Source: Thermohalobaculum sp050043005 | Lineage (GTDB): Bacteria; Pseudomonadota; Alphaproteobacteria; Rhodobacterales; Rhodobacteraceae | Assembly (NCBI GenBank): GCA_050043005.1 | Contig: JBHJIZ010000078.1 | Coordinates: forward strand, 25,881 to 89,880 | Reading direction: 5' to 3' | Length of the DNA stretch: 64,000 nucleotides | Shown: one piece after another, positions 41,718 through 51,097 of the stretch | Numbering within the stretch: the first letter of the stretch is position 1 | Layout: each line of letters begins with the position of its first letter | The notes under the pieces: generated by a model | What the model was told of the DNA's origin: nothing | Seen by the model: the letters and a program-made list of their open reading frames with translations, nothing else | Database searches by the model: none | Program-made: the position numbers and the translations under genes

Positions 41718-41781
41718 GTCCCGGGCTTGACCCGGGACCGCTGAGAGGGTGTACAGGCGGTCCCGGCTCGGGGGCCGGGAC
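41718..41781. repeat. Tandem GC-rich hairpins, dispersed-repeat type
   Basis: First hairpin: GTCCCGGG (41718-41725), loop CTTGA, CCCGGGAC (41731-41738). Second: GTCCCGGC (41760-41767), loop TCGGGG, GCCGGGAC (41774-41781). The CCCGGGCTTGACCCGGG core is a dispersed palindrome common in alphaproteobacterial genomes. A related degenerate copy (GTCCCGGACTTGACCCGCG) lies at 60442-60460. It sits between the HD gene and eda and may also shape transcript ends. Confidence 0.6.
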
Positions 41782-41822
41782 AGCGCGCTCCAGGCGTCGC
41801 TGTGAGCGCGAAAGAGGGCGGC

Positions 41823-42455
41823 ATGACCGGAATATCCAATCGTCTGCGCGCGGCCGTGGTCGTCCCGGTTGTGCGAACATCGACCGAGGACGCCGCGCGG
41901 CGGGCCGTTTCCCTGCTGTCCGAGGAAGGTTTCGACATCTTCGAGATGACGCTGACCACGCCCGGTGCGATGTCGATCATCAAGGATCTGGCCGAGAACC
42001 CGGATGTGACCGTCGGCGTTGGCACCGTGCTGACCGCTGCCCAGGGGCGCGATGCGATCGAGGCTGGGGCGTCCTTTGTCGTCTCACCGGCCTTTGTGCC
42101 CGGGCTGGTCGAGGTCGGGCGAGAGCACGGAACGCCGGTGGCCCTGGGGGCTGCGACACCGACCGAGGCGTTGCGCGCGCACGAGGCGGGGGCGGATTTC
42201 GTGAAGGTCTTTCCTGCCAGCCAGCTTGGCGGACCCGGGTTTGTGAAGGCCTTGAAGTCGGTCTACCCAACTGTCGAGATCATGCCGACAGGTGGGATCA
42301 ATCCGCCTGACATAGCACCTTACATTGCGGCGGGTGCGGTGTGCCTCGGCATGGGCGGGAACTTGGTCAGTGACGCTGCTTTGAAGTCCGGGGACGTCGC
42401 GAGCATCCGCGATGCCGCACGGGCCGTGAAGGCCGCCGTGGCCGCCCTGGCGTGA
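41823..42455 (+). CDS. eda: 2-dehydro-3-deoxyphosphogluconate (KDPG) aldolase
   Basis: A 210-residue class I aldolase that cleaves KDPG to pyruvate and glyceraldehyde-3-phosphate in the Entner-Doudoroff or uronate pathways. Catalytic Glu41 is in IFEMTLTTPGA and Schiff-base Lys128 in ADFVKVFPASQ. The phosphate-binding PTGGIN motif is present. ATG 41823 with GAGGG upstream is chosen. The kinase gene starts inside its last codon (GTGA overlap), forming a two-step KDG-to-triose module. Confidence 0.94.
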   Translation: MTGISNRLRAAVVVPVVRTSTEDAARRAVSLLSEEGFDIFEMTLTTPGAMSIIKDLAENPDVTVGVGTVLTAAQGRDAIEAGASFVVSPAFVPGLVEVGREHGTPVALGAATPTEALRAHEAGADFVKVFPASQLGGPGFVKALKSVYPTVEIMPTGGINPPDIAPYIAAGAVCLGMGGNLVSDAALKSGDVASIRDAARAVKAAVAALA

Positions 42456-43387
42456 ACGCATCGCCCGATATCGTTTGCCTGGGCGAACCGATGGCCGAGT
42501 TCTGCCGCGAGGGCGGAGCAGAGAGCCTGACCTATCGGCTGGGCGTCGGCGGAGATACCTCGAACGCGGCGATCGCAGCGGCGCGCCAGGGGGCGTCCGT
42601 GGGATACGTGACGGCGCTGGGGCAGGACCGGTTCGGCGATCGCATTGTCCAGCTTTGGGCCGACGAAGGCGTCGACGCCTCGGCGGTGGTGCGCAGCCCG
42701 GATGCGCCGACGGGGCTCTACATCATCGATCCCGATCCGGCAGAGCGGCACTTCACCTATTTTCGCGCGGGCTCGGCGGCCAGCCGGTTCTCCGATGCGG
42801 ACCTGCCGCGCGACTACCTTGCCTCGGCCTCGGTCTTGCATGTCACGGGGATCACCCTTGCCGTGTCAGAGCGTTTGCGCGAAGCGGCGCTCGCCGCGAT
42901 GGATCTGGTGCGGGCCTCCGGCGGCGACGTGAGCTATGACACCAATTTGCGGCTGAAGCTTTGGGATCTTGCGACCGCGCGGAGCGAGACCGAACGCGCA
43001 GCGCGGCGCGCGACGGTGCTGGTGACCAGCATCGAAGACGCCGAGGATCTGTTCGCCCTGTCCGACCCATCCGAAATCTGTTCCCACGTCGCGACACTTG
43101 GGCCGCGCATAGTCGTCGTGACCCGAGGGGCCGAAGGTGCCTTGCTTTGCGTTGATGGACAGATCGGCGAGATCGCGCCGGCCACGGCCGATCCGGTCGA
43201 TTCGACGGGTGCGGGTGACAGCTTCACCGGTGCGTTCCTGGCCTGGTGGCGCGAGACCGGCGATCCCTGGCTGGCGGCCGGGCGCGCTGCCATCGTTGCG
43301 GCTGGGACCGTCTCGGGCCTGGGGGCGATTGAGCCGATCCCCCGGCGGGACGCGGTCCTTGCGCGGGAGATGTCCCGCACTGCGTGA
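42452..43387 (+). CDS. PfkB-family sugar kinase, probable 2-keto-3-deoxygluconate kinase
   Basis: A 311-residue ribokinase-type kinase. GGDTSNAAIAAARQG (residues 33-47) is the substrate/N-terminal PfkB signature, and DSTGAGDSFTGAFLAWW holds the catalytic Asp256 in GAGD. The start is GTG at 42452, overlapping eda by four bases. Because it is fused in expression to KDPG aldolase, phosphorylation of 2-keto-3-deoxygluconate to KDPG is the likely reaction; this specificity rests on context. Confidence 0.88.
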   Translation: MNASPDIVCLGEPMAEFCREGGAESLTYRLGVGGDTSNAAIAAARQGASVGYVTALGQDRFGDRIVQLWADEGVDASAVVRSPDAPTGLYIIDPDPAERHFTYFRAGSAASRFSDADLPRDYLASASVLHVTGITLAVSERLREAALAAMDLVRASGGDVSYDTNLRLKLWDLATARSETERAARRATVLVTSIEDAEDLFALSDPSEICSHVATLGPRIVVVTRGAEGALLCVDGQIGEIAPATADPVDSTGAGDSFTGAFLAWWRETGDPWLAAGRAAIVAAGTVSGLGAIEPIPRRDAVLAREMSRTA

Positions 43388-43465
43388 CGGGGCCAGCACC
43401 GATTCAGACAATCTAAAGACAGGTGCGCGACGACCTTGTGGACGCAGCCCAGAAGGTCTCGCCCC

Positions 43466-45442
43466 ATGTCGTGCAAAGCTGTTGCCGTTGTTCTTGCCTG
43501 TGTCCTGCTGCTTGCGGGTTGCGAAGAGCCGTCCGTCCGCGCCGACCGGCACTATGAGGACGGGCGTGAGCTGTTGGCGGATGGGGCGCCGGAAAAGGCT
43601 GCGCTGGAGTTTCGCAACGCGCTGCGGTTGAACGAGAGCTTGCACGCTGCGCGGTTCGAACTGGCGATGATCCTGGAGGCGTCTGGCGACCTTACCGGGG
43701 CCGTTGCCAATCTGCGGGCGCTGGTCGAGGTCGACCCGGACCATGTGCCGGCGCAGATCCGGCTCGCCCATGCGATGTTGCTGGCCGGGGATCCCGACCA
43801 GGCGCTGAAGCATGCGGGGCAGGCGGTCGCGGCTGACCCGGGATCGCCCGGTGCATTGCTGGCGCGCGCGGGCGCTTTCCTGCAAAACGGCGATGCGCCT
43901 GCCGCGGTCGCGGATGCGAACGAGGCGCTGAGGATCGATCTGGACAATCCGGACGCCGTTCTGATCCTCGCGCTGGAGCAGGAGCAGGCCGGGGCGCGAA
44001 AAGAGGCGCTGGCGTTGATCGAGCCGATCCTTGCGCAGTCCTCTGGATCGCTTTCGCTTCACATGGCGGCCGCCCGTCTGCTGCAGGGCCTGGGGCGCGA
44101 TGCGGCCTTGGGCAGGCATCTCGATGTGATGGAGGGCCGGTTCGCGGGTGATGCGGATGTCCGCCGGTTGATTGTCGAGTGGCAGACGGCACGCAATGAT
44201 GCAGAGGCTGTCGAGCGCGGGCTTCGGGCGCTGACAGAGCTTGAACCGGAAGATCGCGGAACACTGTGGGCGCTGGTGCGCTTCCTGGCACAGCAGCATG
44301 GGGTCGATACGGCACGACTGGAGTTACAGGCCCGGATTTCTAAATCGGGCGCGCCGGGCGATCTGGACCTGATGCTCGCACAGTTTAACCTGTCGACCGG
44401 GCGCGGCGATGTGGCGAAGGAGAGCTTGCTTGAATTGATCTCGACAGGCGATCCCGGAGTGCGGGCTGCCGCTCGACTTCTGCTTGCAGAGATGACCGCG
44501 CAAGCTGGCGATAATCCAACAGCGATCGAGCTGACCTCGCGCGTCATCGACGAAGATCCGGGGCATGCCGCGGCATTGAGGTTGCGTGCGCGCGCCTATC
44601 TCGCATCCGGTGAGACTTCGAAGGCTGGTTTCGACCTCCGAGCGGCGCTGGAAGAGATGCCATCGGACCCCGCGCTGCATGTTCTCGCGGCACGGCTGCA
44701 GGACAGCTCTGACGTGCCGTCATTGGCGGGAGATCACTACGCGCGTGCGGTACGGGCCAGCGGGCACGCTCCTGCGATTGTCGTCGAGTATGTCGAGTTC
44801 CTGAGCCGGGAAGAGAAACCGCGCATTGCCGCGTTGCTTCTGGAGGATGCGCTGCGGCGGCACGGGCAGGATCCGGCACTCCTTCTAGCGCGAGCGCGAT
44901 TGTTCGCCGAAGGAGGCCGGTTGCGCGATGCGGTCGACGCGGCGGAAAGCGGCCTTGTGCGGACCGGCGGATCGCCGGAATTCCGGCTCTTGCGTGCGGA
45001 TCTGGCCCTGCGGTCGCAAGACCCCGCGCGGGCGATCATGGAGTTCGAGCGTTTGCTGGAGGACCGCCCGGACCTGGATCTGGCGGCGAACAACCTAGCC
45101 GCGATGCTTGCCGAGCACCACGCGCATGATCCCGAGGCCGTGTCGCGCGCGCACGCTCTGTCCCAGCGTTTCCGGGATGCCGAAGCACCGGCCTTACTGG
45201 ACACTTACGGATGGACGGCGTTCCTGAGCGGGGACTTAGAGGAGGCCGTGCGCGCCTTGGAACAGGCGGCGGCAGGTCTGCCGGAAGATCCCTGGGTACG
45301 CTACCATACGGGTGTTGCGTTGGTGGCGGCAGGGGAGGTTCAATCCGGACGCACGCACCTGGAGGCAGCACTTCGTCTGAGCGAAGGGCGAGATGCCTCG
45401 CCGGTGGATCGTGTCAGGCAGGCTCTTGCTGCGGCGCCGTAA
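43466..45442 (+). CDS. TPR-repeat lipoprotein of the polysaccharide locus
   Basis: A 658-residue lipoprotein. The N-terminus MSCKAVAVVLACVLLLAGC ends in a lipobox with the lipidated Cys near residue 19. The rest is a long series of TPR-like helix pairs (for example RHYEDGRELLADGAPEKAALEFRNALRLN, then YHTGVALVAAGEVQSGRTHLEAAL). It resembles the PrsT-type TPR lipoproteins found beside exopolysaccharide genes. ATG 43466 is used because it opens the signal peptide; an in-frame start ten codons upstream is less likely. Its 3' end overlaps the convergent glycosyltransferase gene by 29 bases. It is likely a periplasmic scaffold for export. Confidence 0.85.
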   Translation: MSCKAVAVVLACVLLLAGCEEPSVRADRHYEDGRELLADGAPEKAALEFRNALRLNESLHAARFELAMILEASGDLTGAVANLRALVEVDPDHVPAQIRLAHAMLLAGDPDQALKHAGQAVAADPGSPGALLARAGAFLQNGDAPAAVADANEALRIDLDNPDAVLILALEQEQAGARKEALALIEPILAQSSGSLSLHMAAARLLQGLGRDAALGRHLDVMEGRFAGDADVRRLIVEWQTARNDAEAVERGLRALTELEPEDRGTLWALVRFLAQQHGVDTARLELQARISKSGAPGDLDLMLAQFNLSTGRGDVAKESLLELISTGDPGVRAAARLLLAEMTAQAGDNPTAIELTSRVIDEDPGHAAALRLRARAYLASGETSKAGFDLRAALEEMPSDPALHVLAARLQDSSDVPSLAGDHYARAVRASGHAPAIVVEYVEFLSREEKPRIAALLLEDALRRHGQDPALLLARARLFAEGGRLRDAVDAAESGLVRTGGSPEFRLLRADLALRSQDPARAIMEFERLLEDRPDLDLAANNLAAMLAEHHAHDPEAVSRAHALSQRFRDAEAPALLDTYGWTAFLSGDLEEAVRALEQAAAGLPEDPWVRYHTGVALVAAGEVQSGRTHLEAALRLSEGRDASPVDRVRQALAAAP

Positions 45443-46484
45443 GGGACGTCGGGGTCGGGGGGTGGCCGAATGCTCGCTCGTGATCCTGTTCCGCAATTCG
45501 GATCGCGACGGCGTGTGAGGGTTGTAGTCCGTGCAGTCCCCGGAAGGCGGCGACCGCTTGCGGATACTGCCGTCGAAGCAGTGACTGGATAACTTTGGCG
45601 ATCCCGAAAGCGTATGCCACCGGAAGCGCCGGCCACCTGTGGCGCTGGACAAAGCGCAGCCTGTTGCGTGTGTTGAAGTAAAGCGAGAGCGGCGACGGCG
45701 CGCGATCGATCGCACCGCTTCCGATGGCCGTTCCGCCATGGTGCGCCACATGGGTTCGTGCGCTCCACGCCAAGGGCAGGCGCCCGCGGCGAGCCGCCCA
45801 GTCCACTTCCTCGTAGTAGAGAAAATAGTCCTCGGGCATTGGTCCGGCTTGGTCGACAAACCTCCGCGTGGCGACCATGCTGGCCCCGGATATGAAATCC
45901 AGGCAGTCGGGGTCAGGCAGTGCAGTTCCTTCGGGTCGGGCGCCTTGGTTGAGGCTGCGGCACCGGCCGGTCCAGCGACACCACCGGCCGCCATCGGATT
46001 GGATAGCCCTTGGAGCGTTCTGGTAGAGAATCCGCATCCCCATCAGCGCAAATCCCTCTGGCGCCTTGGCGTGTGCGTCCTCGAGCAAGCGATTCGCCAT
46101 GCCAGCCGGAACGGTGCAATCGGGATTGAGGATCCAGAAGAACGCGACGGCGGGATCCGGCATGAGCAAGCTCATGCCCAGGTTCACGCCACCTGCGAAG
46201 CCCAGGTTCTCACGCGATCGGATGATTGTGATGCCGGTCTGATGCAGATCGGGGACGCCGTGCGGTGTTGCCGTGCTGACGCGGACGCCGTGGCGTTGCG
46301 CCGTCCTGATGGCGATATCCGCCGAGCCGTCGGGGCAGCCGTTATCAACCAGGACGATTCGCGCGATGGCGCTGCCTTGCGATATCAGACTGCTCAGGCA
46401 CGCATCGATCACGTCGCCTGACCGGTGTAGCACGATGATCACACCAAAACCGGTCTTTGGCGTATCGGGTGAGAGAGTGTCCAT
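45414..46484 (-). CDS. Glycosyltransferase family 2 (rhamnosyltransferase-like)
   Basis: A 356-residue GT2 enzyme. The GT-A core starts GVIIVLHRSGDVIDACLSSL and includes RIVLVDNGCPDGSADI, NLGFAGGVNLGM and FFWILNPDCTVPAG, with the metal-binding NPD in place of DxD. EEVDWAARRGRLPLAW is the conserved E-x-D-W acceptor/catalytic motif of rhamnosyl- and galactofuranosyltransferase-like members. It is divergent from the pyruvyltransferase operon, and its stop overlaps the TPR gene end. The open frame continues far upstream of ATG 46484, but that part is antisense to the pyruvyltransferase gene. Confidence 0.9.
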   Translation of the reverse strand: MDTLSPDTPKTGFGVIIVLHRSGDVIDACLSSLISQGSAIARIVLVDNGCPDGSADIAIRTAQRHGVRVSTATPHGVPDLHQTGITIIRSRENLGFAGGVNLGMSLLMPDPAVAFFWILNPDCTVPAGMANRLLEDAHAKAPEGFALMGMRILYQNAPRAIQSDGGRWCRWTGRCRSLNQGARPEGTALPDPDCLDFISGASMVATRRFVDQAGPMPEDYFLYYEEVDWAARRGRLPLAWSARTHVAHHGGTAIGSGAIDRAPSPLSLYFNTRNRLRFVQRHRWPALPVAYAFGIAKVIQSLLRRQYPQAVAAFRGLHGLQPSHAVAIRIAEQDHERAFGHPPTPTSLTAPQQEPA

Positions 46485-46625
46485 GTGCCGCCCGGCCTTC
46501 TGCGTCTGGATCGGATGCTTCAGGAATCCTCCATGCCGATTAACCGAGTCTTTACGACGACATACGCCTAATGCGCCCAGGACGACGGCAACGTTTTCTT
46601 TCGCTGATCCAGAAGGGAGCGGCAG
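46485..46625. promoter_or_regulatory. Divergent promoter region of the polysaccharide genes
   Basis: 141 bases between the divergent glycosyltransferase and pyruvyltransferase genes. Promoters for both should lie here. No operator could be assigned; GGGAG before the GTG at 46626 is the ribosome site for the rightward operon. Confidence 0.4.
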
Positions 46626-47810
46626 GTGCAAACGCGCGCGATCACAATCGGACTGCTCTGGCACTCGATGAATTCCGACAACCTCGGCGTCGGTGCTCTC
46701 AGTGTCGCACATATTGGTATGTTGCGTGAAGCGGCAGCGGCCCTGGACCTGAAACCCCGGTTCGTCGTGCTGTGCTGGGATGATCCCGGTGCGCCGTATG
46801 GACTGGCGGATGACATCGAGATCGTAGCACTTCGTTTGCGGGACTTCGCCAGACCGCGCGGACTTTGGGCGCAGGCACGGCGTTGCGACATCGTCTTTGA
46901 TATCGGTGCAGGTGACAGCTTTGCCGACATCTATGGTCCGGCCCGGATCGTCAAGATGCTGGTCGCTCAGAACATCGTGCTGCTGTCGGGACGCTCGCTG
47001 GTGTTCAGCCCGCAGACGATCGGGCCCTTCCAGCGGTCGTGGTTGCGGATTCTGGCGCGCAATCTGATGCAGCGGGCGCGTATGGTGGCGGTGCGGGACG
47101 CGCAGTCGGCGCGATTCGCGCGGGAGATGGGCTTTACCGGAGAGCTGACCGAAGCGACCGATGTTGCGCTGCGACTGCCGTTCGAGCGGAGCGACGAAAC
47201 CCCGGATGAACGGCGTGCGTTCAGGATCGGGATCAATGTGTCGGGGCTGTTGTTCAACGGCGGCTACACCGGCGGCAACATGTTCGGGTTGGCCGACGAT
47301 TATGCGCAGACCATGCGGCGCATCGTCGGGCACTTCCATGGTCTGCCCGGTTACGAGATCCATCTCATCAGCCATGTGCAGTCCGATCAGCAACCGGTCG
47401 AGGATGACCGGAGCGCGGCCCGTGAACTGGCCCGCGAATATCCCGGATGCATCATCGCACCGACCTTCAGCGGACCATCGGAAGCCAAGGCTTACATCGC
47501 CGATATGGATTTCTTCACGGGTGCGCGGATGCATGCGTGCATCGCGGCGTTCTCGGCCGGGGTGCCGGTTCTTCCGTTGGCTTACAGCAAGAAGTTTGCC
47601 GGGTTGTTCGGGACGCTCGGGTATCCGCACTGGGCTGATTGCAGGACCGATTCGACCGACGAGATTCTGGAGCATTTGAAGGAAGCCGTGACCAACCGCG
47701 CGTCGTTGCGCGCGGATCTGACCACTGCACGCGCCGAGGGTCTGCGCCGGCTCGACATCTATGCCGAACGTGTGCGTGCATGTCTGGCTGGCGCCCTGAA
47801 ACCGCTGTGA
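46626..47810 (+). CDS. Polysaccharide pyruvyltransferase family protein
   Basis: A 394-residue CsaB/WcaK-type enzyme that would add pyruvate ketals to an exopolysaccharide from phosphoenolpyruvate. Family features are NSDNLGVGALSVA near the N-terminus, DIVFDIGAGDSFADIYG, SPQTIGPFQ, VRDAQSARFAREMG, and the C-terminal FFTGARMHACIAAFSAGVPVLPLAYSKKFAGLFG. The start is GTG 46626 after GGGAG. It opens an operon of five tightly packed genes ending at 52473. Confidence 0.9.
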   Translation: MQTRAITIGLLWHSMNSDNLGVGALSVAHIGMLREAAAALDLKPRFVVLCWDDPGAPYGLADDIEIVALRLRDFARPRGLWAQARRCDIVFDIGAGDSFADIYGPARIVKMLVAQNIVLLSGRSLVFSPQTIGPFQRSWLRILARNLMQRARMVAVRDAQSARFAREMGFTGELTEATDVALRLPFERSDETPDERRAFRIGINVSGLLFNGGYTGGNMFGLADDYAQTMRRIVGHFHGLPGYEIHLISHVQSDQQPVEDDRSAARELAREYPGCIIAPTFSGPSEAKAYIADMDFFTGARMHACIAAFSAGVPVLPLAYSKKFAGLFGTLGYPHWADCRTDSTDEILEHLKEAVTNRASLRADLTTARAEGLRRLDIYAERVRACLAGALKPL

Positions 47811-47812
47811 CG

Positions 47813-49021
47813 ATGCAGGGCTCGGCAACACTGGACCGGGTCCGACGGGGCCGGTTGTGCACCGGCTGCGGTGGCTGTGCCGCCGTGAGCGACAAGATCC
47901 GCATCACCCGCACCGAGGACGGTTTTAACCGGCCGGTCGCGACCGAAAAGCTGACGCGACAGGAAGACAGGCACATTGCCCGGATCTGCCCCGGTCTTGG
48001 CATGCGGACAGAGACTGATCGCAAGTCGGATCCACTTTGGGGCCGCGTCAGGTCGGCCTGGACCGGGCACGCGGCAGGCGCTGAATTGCGGTTTCGGGCT
48101 GCATCGGGCGGCGCTTTGTCGGCCGTGCTGGTTCATCTGGTCGAGAGCGGCAAGGTCGACTACGTCCTGCATACGGGTGCCGATCCGGACGACCCGAGCG
48201 GTAATCGAACCGTCGCAAGCCGGTCTCGTGCAGCGATCGCCACATCTGCAGGCTCGCGATATGCGCCGTCCTCCCCTCTGGCCGTGATCGAGGAACATCT
48301 TCGGAGCGGGCAACGGTTTGCCTTTGTCGGGAAGCCCTGCGACGTCGCGGCGCTGCGCGCGATGGCGCGGCGCGACGCGCGGATCGATGCACAGGTCCCG
48401 TACATGTTGTCGTTCTTCTGCGCGGGCGTGCCCAGCCGAAAGGGCGCGGCCGAGATCCTGCGCCGGATGGGTGTTGACGAGCAGGACGTCAACACGTTCC
48501 GCTATCGCGGCGATGGCTGGCCCGGATCGGCGACGGCGACACTACGGGACGGATCGCAACACCGCATGGGATACCGTGAAAGCTGGGGAGACATCCTGAG
48601 CAAGCATGTCCAGTTCCGATGCAAGATCTGCCCGGACGGTTCCGGTACCTTTGCCGATGTTGTTTGCGGCGATGCCTGGCATGGCGATGCCTCGGGATAT
48701 CCGGTCTTCGATGAGGCTGACGGCCAAAGCCTGATCCTTGCGCGTACGGTGCGTGGCGAGGCACTGGTGAAGGCCGTGATCGCGGCGGACCTGCTGAAGA
48801 CCGATAGCGTCAGACTTGATCAGATCACCGCGATGCAACCCGGTCAGACCAAGCGCATGCGCAATCTGCTTGCACGCCTGGCCGCACTCTGGATCACGGC
48901 GCAGCCAAGCCCAAGATACCGGGGCTTCAAGCTGCTCCGTGTAGCACGCGAGGCATCGCCGTTCACACTGTTGCGCAATTTCCTCGGCACGGGGAGCCGC
49001 GTGCTTTTGGGGCGCCGGTGA
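47813..49021 (+). CDS. FrhB/FdhB-type (coenzyme F420 hydrogenase beta-like) protein
   Basis: A 402-residue protein of the FrhB family. It has the N-terminal ferredoxin-like LCTGCGGCAAV near residue 17, FRAASGGALSAVLVHLVE, and the C-terminal CKICPDGSGTFADVVCGDAW with further cysteines. The family uses a flavin and iron-sulfur clusters; bacteria without F420 often carry it beside pyruvyltransferases in glycan loci, where it may reduce or modify a sugar. It starts two bases after the pyruvyltransferase stop. The real substrate is unknown. Confidence 0.88.
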   Translation: MQGSATLDRVRRGRLCTGCGGCAAVSDKIRITRTEDGFNRPVATEKLTRQEDRHIARICPGLGMRTETDRKSDPLWGRVRSAWTGHAAGAELRFRAASGGALSAVLVHLVESGKVDYVLHTGADPDDPSGNRTVASRSRAAIATSAGSRYAPSSPLAVIEEHLRSGQRFAFVGKPCDVAALRAMARRDARIDAQVPYMLSFFCAGVPSRKGAAEILRRMGVDEQDVNTFRYRGDGWPGSATATLRDGSQHRMGYRESWGDILSKHVQFRCKICPDGSGTFADVVCGDAWHGDASGYPVFDEADGQSLILARTVRGEALVKAVIAADLLKTDSVRLDQITAMQPGQTKRMRNLLARLAALWITAQPSPRYRGFKLLRVAREASPFTLLRNFLGTGSRVLLGRR

Positions 49022-50286
49022 CTCTTGTGCGGCGCGCAGAGGGCCGCGCGCGGGACGGTCTTGCCCTTGGTGCCGCGAATGCAGCGGGCGCGTTGATCAT
49101 CCTTGGCCGCAATATCCTGATCGCGCGGATGGTGAGTGTCGAGGAATTCGGCATCGCCGGGACACTTGCCATTGCCGTGACGCTTATCGAGGCGGGCACC
49201 AACCTGTCGATCGACCGGTATGCGATACGCGCGTCGGCGGGTGTCCGGCGCCGGGGTGTCGCGACGCTTCATGCGATGCAGGCGGCACGCGGCCTGGTCG
49301 GTGCGGTCCTGATTTTGCTGTTTGCCGCGGCCTATGCACGGATGATGGGGGTGCCTCACCTGAGCGGGAGCTATCAACTCCTCGCTTTGGTGCCATTGCT
49401 CCGCGGACTGATGCATCTCGACATCCAGCGCGCGCAGCGGCAAATGGCGTTCCTGCCGTTGATTTCGACAACGCTGAGTTCGCAGATCGCGTCCCTGGCG
49501 ACGGGAGTCGCACTTGCGGTCTGGACGGGTGACCACCGCGCGATGCTGGCTGCGATCATCCTGCAACAAGCGGTCCAGACCGGTGTCAGTCATCTGATCG
49601 CTCGGCGCGTTTGGTCGGCAGCGATCGATGTCGACGTTCTTGCGGATGCCTTGCGCTTCGGTTGGCCATTGCTTCTGAACGGGCTCGTGATGTTTGCGAC
49701 GTTGCAGGGTGACCAGTTGCTTGTCGGCGGTGCCTTCGGGGTCGAGGTGTTGGGTTGGTTCGCAGTTGCGTTCACGCTGACGCTCGTTCCGGCAACGATC
49801 TATGCCAACACCCTGCAATCCTTGCTGCTTCCGAAAGTTGCGCGGGCACGCGCGCGTCCGGCGGCGTTTGCGTCGAGCGTGCGTCAGGTCATGGCTCTGT
49901 CGCTGGTTGGCGGTGCCGCGTTTGCCATCGTCATGGGGGCATTCGGACCGACGCTATCATTTTGGTTGTTCGGCCCGCGCTATGTCGAGGCCGCCACCGT
50001 CTTGCCTTGGCTCGCCGTCATCCAGGGCCTTCGGATTGTCCGTGCCGGTCCTGCGATCCTCTCGATTGCCGATGGCCGGACCAAGGAACCGCTTCTGGCG
50101 AACCTCGTCCGTCTGGCTGCACTTCCCGCGGCTGCCGGGGCCGTCGCGCTCGGCGGCGATCTGATGGCTGTTGTCAGCGCAGCGCTTGCTGCCGAAATCC
50201 TGGCGCTTGCAACGGCAGTTGCACTGTTTGCGCGCCGGTATCCGCATGTGATCTGGTCACCCTCGCGGGAGCTGAGCCGTGGCTGA
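49018..50286 (+). CDS. Oligosaccharide flippase (Wzx-like, MOP superfamily)
   Basis: A 422-residue multi-pass membrane protein with about 12 hydrophobic segments. The N-terminus GAANAAGALIILGRNILIARMVSVEEFGIAGTL is typical of polysaccharide transporters of the MOP family. It should flip lipid-linked repeat units across the inner membrane. The GTG start overlaps the FrhB-like gene by four bases, and its end overlaps the acyltransferase gene by eight. Confidence 0.88.
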   Translation: MTLVRRAEGRARDGLALGAANAAGALIILGRNILIARMVSVEEFGIAGTLAIAVTLIEAGTNLSIDRYAIRASAGVRRRGVATLHAMQAARGLVGAVLILLFAAAYARMMGVPHLSGSYQLLALVPLLRGLMHLDIQRAQRQMAFLPLISTTLSSQIASLATGVALAVWTGDHRAMLAAIILQQAVQTGVSHLIARRVWSAAIDVDVLADALRFGWPLLLNGLVMFATLQGDQLLVGGAFGVEVLGWFAVAFTLTLVPATIYANTLQSLLLPKVARARARPAAFASSVRQVMALSLVGGAAFAIVMGAFGPTLSFWLFGPRYVEAATVLPWLAVIQGLRIVRAGPAILSIADGRTKEPLLANLVRLAALPAAAGAVALGGDLMAVVSAALAAEILALATAVALFARRYPHVIWSPSRELSRG

Positions 50287-51097
50287 GACCTTGCATGCGA
50301 GAGCGCCGGGCAGCTCTGATCCCATCTTCCCCACGGCCTTCATGTGGCAGTCTGATTACAAGGCGCGCGCGCGCACGGCCGAGTTGCGCGGACGGTCCCG
50401 GCTTGCACCGTTGTTGCGTGCGGGTTACCGGCTGCGCAGGCTTCGCGGTCTGATCACGCGGCTTTGTCCCAAGTTTGAAGGTGGTGCGCTGTTTTCGCAA
50501 ACCCTGCGCGAACTTCTGAGACGTCATCACGGGGTCGTTGTCGGCCGGTACAGCTACGGCGATGTGCTGCGGCCCGGTCTGCTGCCGCCCGGTACAGTCG
50601 TTGGGAACTATTGTTCCGTCGGGATGGATCTGATTGTCCGCCGCCGCGATCATCCGATCGAACGTTTGAGCCAATCTCCGCTGTTCTACAACAGCGCGCT
50701 TGGCCTGGTGCGGCGAGACACGATCCCCCTGGATCGAGATAACCCGTTGAGCATTGGTCACGATGTCTGGATCGGAGATCGTGTGACGATCCTGTCCGGG
50801 TGCCGGGTGATCGGGAACGGCGCGGTGCTTGCAGCGGGTGCCGTCGTGACCCGGGACGTTGCGCCCTATTCGGTGGTCGGCGGCGTGCCTGCCCGCGAGA
50901 TCCGTCGCCGCCACGACGCGGCCACGATTGAGCGCCTTGAAACGACCCGCTGGTGGGATCTGACGCTGCCGGAGTTGATAAGCCTCGCGCCGGATCTGTT
51001 GCGGCCCGCGTCAGAGATTTCCACAGCGGCGCTTGAAGCAATCACGGACCCTGTCGTTCACCAGACGTCCGGGCGGATCGCGGAGCAAGGTGCATGA
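50279..51097 (+). CDS. Hexapeptide-repeat acyltransferase
   Basis: A 272-residue left-handed beta-helix acyltransferase of the CatB/Xat type. VVGRYSYGDVLRPGLLPPGTVVGNYCSVGMDLIV marks the first coils; GHDVWIGDRVTILSGCRVIGNGAVLAAGAVVTRDVAPYSVVGGVPAREIRRR is the classic C-terminal signature. The catalytic His is expected in the RRRDHPIE segment. It likely acetylates a sugar of the exopolysaccharide. The GTG start overlaps the flippase gene. Confidence 0.9.
   Translation: MAETLHARAPGSSDPIFPTAFMWQSDYKARARTAELRGRSRLAPLLRAGYRLRRLRGLITRLCPKFEGGALFSQTLRELLRRHHGVVVGRYSYGDVLRPGLLPPGTVVGNYCSVGMDLIVRRRDHPIERLSQSPLFYNSALGLVRRDTIPLDRDNPLSIGHDVWIGDRVTILSGCRVIGNGAVLAAGAVVTRDVAPYSVVGGVPAREIRRRHDAATIERLETTRWWDLTLPELISLAPDLLRPASEISTAALEAITDPVVHQTSGRIAEQGA

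Noticed and set aside
46485..47831. Upstream extension of the glycosyltransferase frame (minus strand)
   Set aside because: It is antisense to the pyruvyltransferase gene and precedes a well-defined GT2 start at 46484.
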